This document shows, one piece after another, positions 15,290 through 19,851 of a stretch of 19,851 nucleotides of DNA (position 1 is the first letter of the stretch; each line of letters starts with the position of its first letter). A program made the position numbers and the translations under genes. The notes beneath the pieces were generated by a model. That model ran no database searches and was not told the origin of the DNA. It saw nothing but the letters and a program-made list of their open reading frames with translations. Source of the stretch: JBBRLG01 sp038231495 (GTDB taxonomy: Bacteria > Planctomycetota > Planctomycetia > Gemmatales > Gemmataceae); assembly GCA_038231495.1 (NCBI GenBank), contig JBBRLG010000059.1, forward strand, positions 1 to 19,851, read 5' to 3'.

Positions 15290-15985
15290 GTGGAACCGCT
15301 CGATTACCTCGTCATCGCCCCCCACCCCGACGACGCCGAGTTAGGTGTCGGCGGCACCATCTTGACCCTTCTCGCTCAAGGTGCGCGGGTCGGCGTCCTG
15401 GAACTGACGGACGGCGAGCCGACGCCGCACGGCAGTCCCGAAATCCGCCGCAAAGAAACGGAGGCGGCCACGGCCGTTTTGGGCCTGACATGGCGCGGCA
15501 ACCTGTGCCTGATCAATCGACGGTTGGAAGCCAACCTCGACGCCCGCGGCCGCCTGGCAACCTCCCTCCGGCAACTGCGGCCGCGCGTCTTATTCGCACC
15601 CTACTGGGACGACGCCCACCCGGACCACGTTGCGGCCAGTTCCCTCGTCGATGCCGCCCGCTTCTGGGCCAAACTCACCAAGACCGACCTGCCCGGCGAG
15701 CCGCATTATCCGCAGAAGATTCTTTACTATTTCAGCATCCACCTGCGCCTGCACGTGCAGCCGTCCTTCGTCGTGGACGTGACGCCCCACCTGGAAACAA
15801 AGCTCCGCGCCCTGGCTTGCTACCGTTCGCAACTGATTGAAGGCCGGCCGACCGTGCCGCCGACCGTTTTAGACGACCTGCGCGACCGGGCGCGTTACTG
15901 GGGTTGGTCCATCGGCTGCACCTACGGCGAACCGTTCGTTTGCCGCGAACTCGTCGGTCTGCGCGGGCTGCGGGACCTGGCCTGA
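15290..15985 (+). CDS. PIG-L family deacetylase, BshB1-like (231 aa)
   Basis: Zinc-dependent N-acetylglucosaminyl deacetylase of the LmbE/PIG-L family. The best match by pattern is BshB1, which removes the acetyl group from GlcNAc-malate in bacillithiol synthesis. The start is GTG 15290, with GGAGGAGG at 15276-15283. The metal/catalytic motif APHPDDAEL gives H12, D14 and D15, and AHPDH gives H110 to H113. H12, D15 and H113 would bind zinc and D14 would act as base. Other family-like segments are LTDGEPTPHGS and RRKETEAA. Length is typical. No bshA or bshC is in the window, so the substrate is not proven; deacetylation of another sugar is possible. Confidence 0.85.
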   Translation: MEPLDYLVIAPHPDDAELGVGGTILTLLAQGARVGVLELTDGEPTPHGSPEIRRKETEAATAVLGLTWRGNLCLINRRLEANLDARGRLATSLRQLRPRVLFAPYWDDAHPDHVAASSLVDAARFWAKLTKTDLPGEPHYPQKILYYFSIHLRLHVQPSFVVDVTPHLETKLRALACYRSQLIEGRPTVPPTVLDDLRDRARYWGWSIGCTYGEPFVCRELVGLRGLRDLA

Positions 15986-15989
15986 CATT

Positions 15990-16012
15990 ACCGCTCGCGT
16001 AGCGTGTGCGGT
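15990..16012 (+). terminator. Weak hairpin behind the deacetylase gene
   Basis: ACCGC and GCGGT (15990-15994 and 16008-16012) enclose a smaller CGC/GCG pairing and are followed by TTTACTCTG. It lies just behind the stop codon at 15985. Weak stem and short T-run; a possible terminator only. Confidence 0.3.
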
Positions 16013-16143
16013 TTACTCTGCGGGGGCGACCAGCCCTGGGCAGAAATGTCATCGTTGTGGGCGTTTCCGACACAAGGACCGCATGAGGGAAGCCGATACA
16101 CCGGAGTGGGGACATAGGACGTTTGCGTCCGGTGAGGTTTCCC

Positions 16144-16150
16144 GGAGGTG
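16144..16150 (+). promoter_or_regulatory. Ribosome binding site that decides the GTG start at 16155
   Basis: GGAGGTG lies four bases before GTG 16155. The in-frame ATG at 16083 lacks such a site, and its extra 24 residues look non-coding. Confidence 0.6.
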
Positions 16151-16154
16151 CTCT

Positions 16155-16379
16155 GTGCGGCGCGAGTTGAACGTCCTGGCCTTAATCAAGGGCAACGAGC
16201 GTTACGTTTTCGTCTACGACGACCAGAGCCGCGACCCTTTACTGGAAGCGTTCCGCGCGCAGGCCGCGAACCCGGAATTAAGCCTGAACTGGTTCGACGC
16301 GGCCGTCTTGACTCAGAAGGCCCACGAACAGGCAAACGCCGGCGAGACGGTTTGTGCGGAACCGCCGCCGCGCTTTTGA
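16155..16379 (+). CDS. Small protein of unknown function (74 aa)
   Basis: GTG start chosen by the ribosome binding site. The protein begins VRRELNVLALIKGNERYVFV and reads as a compact alpha/beta domain: a hydrophobic strand (LNVLALIKG), a second strand (YVFVYDD), a helix (SRDPLLEAFRAQAANPEL) and WFDAAVLTQKAHEQA. No signal peptide, membrane segment or Cys motif is seen; there is one Cys near the C terminus. I do not recognise a characterised family. It sits 70 bp before xerC on the same strand and may be cotranscribed. Codon use looks like that of its neighbours, which supports a real gene. Confidence 0.65.
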   Translation: MRRELNVLALIKGNERYVFVYDDQSRDPLLEAFRAQAANPELSLNWFDAAVLTQKAHEQANAGETVCAEPPPRF

Positions 16380-16449
16380 ATACGGTTAGCCAGGGACGGC
16401 CCGGACGACACGGAAGTCGCATGGCGGTGGACCGAACCCCGGAAGGGCG

Positions 16450-17349
16450 ATGGAAGAAGCACTCGCGGAGTTCCTGCGGCACCTCGCGCTGGAGAAGAAC
16501 GCCTCCGCGCACACCGTGAAATCCTACCGCGAAGACTTGACCCAGGCGCTCGGCTTTTTCCGCACCCGCGCCGGCGGCCACACGCCCCCGGCGAACCAGG
16601 TGACGACGCGCCTGCTCCGCGCCTACATCGCCTTTTTGCACGAACAAGGTTACGCACGCTCGACCGTCGCGCGGCGGCTGGCGTCGATGCGGTCCTGGTG
16701 CCGATTCCTCTGCCGGCAAGGAACGCTGGCCACGAACCCCGCCGCGGGTTTGCGCGGGCCGCGCCAGGACAAGAAGTTGCCCCACTTCGTCCAGCGCGAA
16801 GAAATGATCCGCCTGCTGGAGGCACCGCCGGTCGATCGGCCCCTCGGCCTGCGCGACCGGGCCATTTTGGAGACCCTGTACTCCGCGGGGCTGCGCGTCA
16901 GCGAGCTGACGCAGCTGAACCTTCCCGACGTTGACCTGGGCGAGGGCGTGGCCGTGGTCCGGGGCAAAGGGCGGCGCGAACGGCTCGCACTGCTTGGGCC
17001 GCCGGCGGTCGCCGCCTTGAACGCCTGGCTGCCAGCACGAGCCGTCTTGCTCGGCGCGCGGGCCGTGGTGCTGACCGCCCTGTTCCTGAACAAGAACGGC
17101 ACCCGGTTGTCGTCGCGGAGCGTGGGTCGGCTGTTAGAAAAGTACCTGGCACAGGCGGGATTGGACCCGCGCACCAGCCCGCACACGCTGCGACACAGCT
17201 TCGCCACACACCTGCTGGACGCCGGGGCCGACATCCGCAGCGTCCAGGAATTGCTCGGCCACCGCAGTCTCGGCACCACTCAGATTTACACCCACGTGAC
17301 GACCCAGCGGCTCCGTGATAGTTACCACAAGGCCCACCCGCGCGCCTGA
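16450..17349 (+). CDS. xerC: Tyrosine recombinase, XerC type (299 aa)
   Basis: Site-specific recombinase; XerC/XerD resolve chromosome dimers at dif. The N-terminal SAM-like core-binding domain (about residues 1-90) includes the family pattern EKNASAHTVKSYREDL and STVARRLASMRSWCRFL. The catalytic domain holds the full set R149 (GLRVSEL), K173 (GKGRRER), H245 and R248 (HTLRHSFATHLL), H271 (LGHRSL) and the nucleophile Y280 (TQIYTH). These positions are close to those of E. coli XerC. ATG 16450 follows GGAAGGG. A normal length, an intact active site and no att-like repeats or phage genes nearby make housekeeping XerC more likely than an integrase; XerD is the alternative. Confidence 0.9.
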   Translation: MEEALAEFLRHLALEKNASAHTVKSYREDLTQALGFFRTRAGGHTPPANQVTTRLLRAYIAFLHEQGYARSTVARRLASMRSWCRFLCRQGTLATNPAAGLRGPRQDKKLPHFVQREEMIRLLEAPPVDRPLGLRDRAILETLYSAGLRVSELTQLNLPDVDLGEGVAVVRGKGRRERLALLGPPAVAALNAWLPARAVLLGARAVVLTALFLNKNGTRLSSRSVGRLLEKYLAQAGLDPRTSPHTLRHSFATHLLDAGADIRSVQELLGHRSLGTTQIYTHVTTQRLRDSYHKAHPRA

Positions 17350-17372
17350 GGTCAACGACGGTACAAAATCAA

Positions 17373-17389
17373 CGCTGCGTCCCGCAGCG
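17373..17389. repeat. Short hairpin between xerC and the thioredoxin-fold gene
   Basis: CGCTGCG and CGCAGCG form a perfect 7-bp stem with a TCC loop. No T-run follows, so a terminator is unlikely. Confidence 0.35.
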
Positions 17390-17427
17390 GGGCGACCGGC
17401 TTCCGCAAGCGATAGGCGAGGTTATCC

Positions 17428-18576
17428 ATGCACCCCTCGGCTCGATGGTATCGGCGCTGTCTGCTCCTCCTGGCAGGTTGTTTTTGGTTAAGCGCGACCG
17501 CCGCTTCCGCCCAGGAGATCGACTGGCGGACCGACTACCGCAAGGCCCGCCAAGAAGCCGCCGAGAAAAACCGGCCCCTGATGTTGGACGTGGGCACCGA
17601 GCAATGCTATTGGTGCAAGCAGCTCGACCAGCGCACCTTCCGCGACCCGGCCATCATTGCCTTCCTCAACGAGCGGTTCATTCCCCTCCGCGTTAATGCC
17701 CAGGTGAGTCCGGAGTTGGCCCAGGCGCTGCGTATTCAGAGTTACCCCACGATCGTCTTCGCCAACGCCGAGGGCAAAATCCTCGGCTACCAGGAAGGGT
17801 TCGTCGAAGCGCCGCGGTTGAAGGAGTTGCTGGAGCGAACGGTCACAATGGTATCGACGCCGGAGTGGATGACCTACGATTTCGGGGAGGCGAACAAGGC
17901 CGTCGCCGGCAACGACTTTGCCAAAGCCATCAGCCTGTTGAAAAACATCGTCGAGGACGGCAAGGATCGGCCCGTCCAGGCCAAGGCGCGGGTCGTATTG
18001 CAAGACCTGGAACAGCAGGCGACCACGCGCTTCGCCCGCGGCAAGCAGTTGGCGGAGCGCAACCAGGCAACCGAGGCAGTCGCCGAACTGAATGAGGTAA
18101 CGAAACTGTACCCCGGCACAACCGCGGCCCGCGACAGCCTGGTGCTTCTGAGCCAACTCGGCGGCAAGGGCGAAGCGACGGACTTAAGCAGAGCACGGCG
18201 TGCGAAGGAAATGCTCGTCCAGGCCCGCGAGGACTACCGGATGCAGCAGTTCTCGTGCTGCCTCGACCGCTGTGACCTCCTCGTCAGCCAATTCGCGAAC
18301 ACGCCGGAGGCACAGGACGCTGCCGCCTTGATGAACGACATCAAGGGCAACCCGGAGTTCTTAAAATCGGCTTGTACCCAACTCGGCGACCGCCTGGCAG
18401 TGATGACACTGGCACTCGCGGAGAGTCTGCTCAAGAAGGGCCAACCCCAGGAAGCTGTCTTCTACTTCGAGCGGGTGGTCCAGAACTACCCGGAAACACG
18501 CCACGCCGAGAACGCCCAAAGCCGTCTCGCCCAAATCCGCGGACTGCCGGCACGCTCGACCGATTTCAAGAAGTGA
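17428..18576 (+). CDS. Exported thioredoxin-fold protein with TPR-like helical tail (382 aa)
   Basis: Probable periplasmic redox protein. A signal peptide with an ASA cleavage site (residues 26-28) precedes the mature protein. An LAGC at 15-18 could be read as a lipobox, but hydrophobic residues continue past it, so signal peptidase I is favoured. The thioredoxin domain (about 30-145) has the redox motif C60-Y-W-C63 in a thioredoxin-like context (MLDVGTEQCYWCKQLDQRTF) and the cis-proline segment SYPTIVF. The rest (about 150-375) is helical with TPR-like pairs, for example AVAGNDFAKAISLLKNIVED, AVAELNEVTKLYPG and AVFYFERVVQNYPET. It resembles thiol-disulphide proteins that act on secreted partners. 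GAGG lies six bases before ATG 17428. The 3' end overlaps the convergent phosphatase gene by 11 bp. Confidence 0.8.
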   Translation: MHPSARWYRRCLLLLAGCFWLSATAASAQEIDWRTDYRKARQEAAEKNRPLMLDVGTEQCYWCKQLDQRTFRDPAIIAFLNERFIPLRVNAQVSPELAQALRIQSYPTIVFANAEGKILGYQEGFVEAPRLKELLERTVTMVSTPEWMTYDFGEANKAVAGNDFAKAISLLKNIVEDGKDRPVQAKARVVLQDLEQQATTRFARGKQLAERNQATEAVAELNEVTKLYPGTTAARDSLVLLSQLGGKGEATDLSRARRAKEMLVQAREDYRMQQFSCCLDRCDLLVSQFANTPEAQDAAALMNDIKGNPEFLKSACTQLGDRLAVMTLALAESLLKKGQPQEAVFYFERVVQNYPETRHAENAQSRLAQIRGLPARSTDFKK

Positions 18577-19384
18577 GCGTCGCCAACCCGCGCAAGGCGT
18601 CCGCTTGCAACTTGCCGTTGGTCGCCAGCAAGCCGGAACGCTGCCAGGCACCGTCCGCGCCGTAGCGAATCGCTTCGCCCTTCAGACCCGTCACGCTGCC
18701 GCCCGCCTCGGCCACGAGGATGTGGCCGGCGGCAATGTCCCAATCGTGAAACGCCGTGTAGGTGTTCGCGTACAAATCCACGTCGCCGCGTGCCACCAGT
18801 GCCAGCTTCACACCGGCCGAATGCGTCTCCCGCACGCGGGCCGGTTGCAGCGCGCGAACCGGGACGGAGGGAATCTCGGGGTTGCGCGAACGGCTCTGCA
18901 CGAGGGTCGCCCGTGTCAGGTCCGTCGTCGGCGAAACCTGGCACCGTTCGGGTTCGGTGGCGTTGCCGTCTAACCGCCAGCAACCTTCGCCCAGTGCGGC
19001 GTAGGTGAGCCGCGCCGGCACCGGCTCCAGGACCACGCCGACGACAACCCGGTCGCCGTCGCACAGCGCGATCATGACGGAGAATTCGCCGTTCTTCTGG
19101 GCGAAGCCGCGGGTGCCGTCGATCGGATCGACAATCCATTGCCGCACCGCGGTTTTACGGCCCGCCGCCAGGGTTGGCGTGTTTTCCTCCGCGCACAAGG
19201 CATCGTCCGGAAAGACGCTTTGCAGGTGCTGAAGGATGGCTTCCTGCGACTGCCGGTCCGCGTCCGTAGTGATGTCAACCTTGGCGTCCGGGATGGCCGT
19301 GAACTGTTCGTAAGCGGTGAGAATGAGTTGCCCGGCCAGGCGGGCCGCCTCCAACGCGGTCCGCAACTCGCGTTCGTAGCGCAT
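18566..19384 (-). CDS. Inositol monophosphatase family enzyme, probably 3'(2'),5'-bisphosphate nucleotidase (272 aa)
   Basis: Metal-dependent sugar/nucleotide phosphatase. Metal-binding residues of the fold are visible: E66-E67 in CAEEN, the core motif D86-P-I-D89-G-T in WIVDPIDGTRGF, and D214-W-D216 in HDWDIAAGHILVAEAGG. The DGTRGF form after the core motif is typical of PAP/PAPS phosphatases (CysQ/Hal2), which clear 3'-phosphoadenosine 5'-phosphate. Histidinol-phosphatase or inositol phosphatase activity cannot be ruled out. GGAAGGA on the minus strand (19393-19399) precedes ATG 19384 by eight bases. No sulphate-assimilation gene is nearby to settle the substrate. Confidence 0.85.
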   Translation of the reverse strand: MRYERELRTALEAARLAGQLILTAYEQFTAIPDAKVDITTDADRQSQEAILQHLQSVFPDDALCAEENTPTLAAGRKTAVRQWIVDPIDGTRGFAQKNGEFSVMIALCDGDRVVVGVVLEPVPARLTYAALGEGCWRLDGNATEPERCQVSPTTDLTRATLVQSRSRNPEIPSVPVRALQPARVRETHSAGVKLALVARGDVDLYANTYTAFHDWDIAAGHILVAEAGGSVTGLKGEAIRYGADGAWQRSGLLATNGKLQADALRGLATLTS

Positions 19385-19473
19385 CGTTGGTGTCCTTCCA
19401 GGCGACCGTCGAATGGAGACTCTAACCTATTAGCTCGGCACGAATGTTCCGCACACGCGGCTTCTGCTAAAGG

Positions 19474-19620
19474 CACCCTCGCCAAAGGGACCCTTGCCAC
19501 CCACCCTCGCCACTGTTTGCCACGCCTTTGGCAAGGGTATATGAGCGCCGCTGCCTGCCCCTGACGGTCGCTGCGTGCCAAAATCCGACCCTTGCCATGT
19601 TCTTGCGCTTTGGCAAGGGT
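19474..19620. repeat. Cluster of ACCCTTGCCA / TGGCAAGGGT inverted and direct repeats
   Basis: ACCCTTGCCA occurs at 19490-19499 and 19588-19597. Its inverse TGGCAAGGGT occurs at 19529-19538 and 19611-19620, giving two successive potential hairpins with loops of 29 and 13 bases. CACCCTCGCCA also occurs twice directly (19474-19484 and 19502-19512). The pattern suggests a duplicated palindromic unit with later divergence. Confidence 0.65.
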
Positions 19621-19793
19621 GGGTAGGTCGTCCGCTGCGGCGCGGTCAACGGGGACGCAATCGGGAGTCCGGTCGGGTAAGCGTCGTGCTCCCCAAACAG
19701 CACGATTGGCACAAGCAACCGGTGCGCCGCTTACAGGCCGAGGTAATTTTGGCGCGCCGGGAGCGTAAGCGATCGGAGTGTTCGCCGACGCAG

Positions 19794-19851
19794 GGGGTGC
19801 CATGCTTTCGTACTCGAAAGCATGCTTTGGAGTACCAAAGCATGGCACCCC
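19794..19851. repeat. 58-bp two-hairpin palindrome (REP/BIME-like) at the window end
   Basis: The outer arms GGGGTGCCATG (19794-19804) and CATGGCACCCC (19841-19851) pair perfectly. Inside are two perfect 10-bp hairpins, CATGCTTTCG-TACT-CGAAAGCATG (19801-19824) and CATGCTTTGG-AGTA-CCAAAGCATG (19821-19844), which overlap by CATG. The whole 58 bases is nearly its own reverse complement (four differing positions). It may extend past the window. Confidence 0.75.

Larger units (their letters stand above)
19385..19851. other. Intergenic region rich in short repeats; no gene seen
   Basis: About 470 bp upstream of the phosphatase gene up to the window edge. It contains the phosphatase ribosome binding site, a set of GGCAAGGGT-type inverted repeats (19469-19620), about 170 bp without a recognisable feature, and a 58-bp palindrome at the end. 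No convincing protein is found in any frame; the frames that stay open encode repeat-derived sequence. Confidence 0.6.

Noticed and set aside
16450..17349. Tyrosine recombinase as the integrase of a mobile island
   Set aside because: XerC-like length and active-site positions, no adjacent tRNA, no att-like direct repeats and no cargo or phage genes support a housekeeping role.
19474..19620. Repeat cluster as a CRISPR array
   Set aside because: The repeats are only about 10 bases, face in both directions and lack regular spacers or cas genes.

Overview
The window looks like chromosomal DNA from a planctomycete, probably of the Gemmataceae type. This is inferred from four things: GC-rich coding throughout, a giant multihaem cytochrome c placed behind a cytochrome b, tandem secreted cupredoxins with a C-x2-H-x2-M loop, and a CMP-KDO synthetase that implies an LPS-like outer membrane. 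No rRNA, tRNA, CRISPR array or phage gene was recognised.

Region 1 (1-8989, plus strand) is a respiratory locus. It holds the 3' part of a cytochrome b-type quinol oxidoreductase subunit, a membrane-anchored octahaem cytochrome c of 1576 residues, and three paralogous exported copper proteins. The first copper protein starts on the last base of the cytochrome stop codon. The other two are separate lipoproteins, each with its own ribosome binding site. A plausible electron path is quinol, then the cytochrome b complex, then the octahaem protein, then cupredoxins, then a terminal acceptor that is not in the window. A 123-bp MITE-like element with 44-bp inverted ends and an exact 8-bp flanking duplication sits in the T-rich tail of the hairpin behind the first cupredoxin.

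Region 2 (9097-11659, minus strand) holds kdsB followed by pyrG. The pyrG end faces the copper-protein cluster, with a large inverted repeat between them. Region 3 (11896-14322, plus) is a large YfhO-type membrane protein. It ends at a hairpin whose T-tract points the other way, so that hairpin probably terminates minus-strand transcripts.

Region 4 (14673-18576) contains a small helix-turn-helix protein (minus). Divergent from it are a PIG-L/BshB1-type deacetylase, a 74-residue unknown protein, a XerC-type tyrosine recombinase and an exported thioredoxin-fold protein with a helical-repeat tail. Region 5 is an inositol-monophosphatase-family enzyme (minus) whose 3' end overlaps the thioredoxin gene by 11 bp. 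It is followed by about 470 bp of non-coding DNA with several short repeats and a 58-bp two-hairpin palindrome at the window edge.

The strongest candidate for something little described is the octahaem cytochrome plus triple cupredoxin module. The rest is mostly housekeeping, with a notable density of palindromic repeats between genes.
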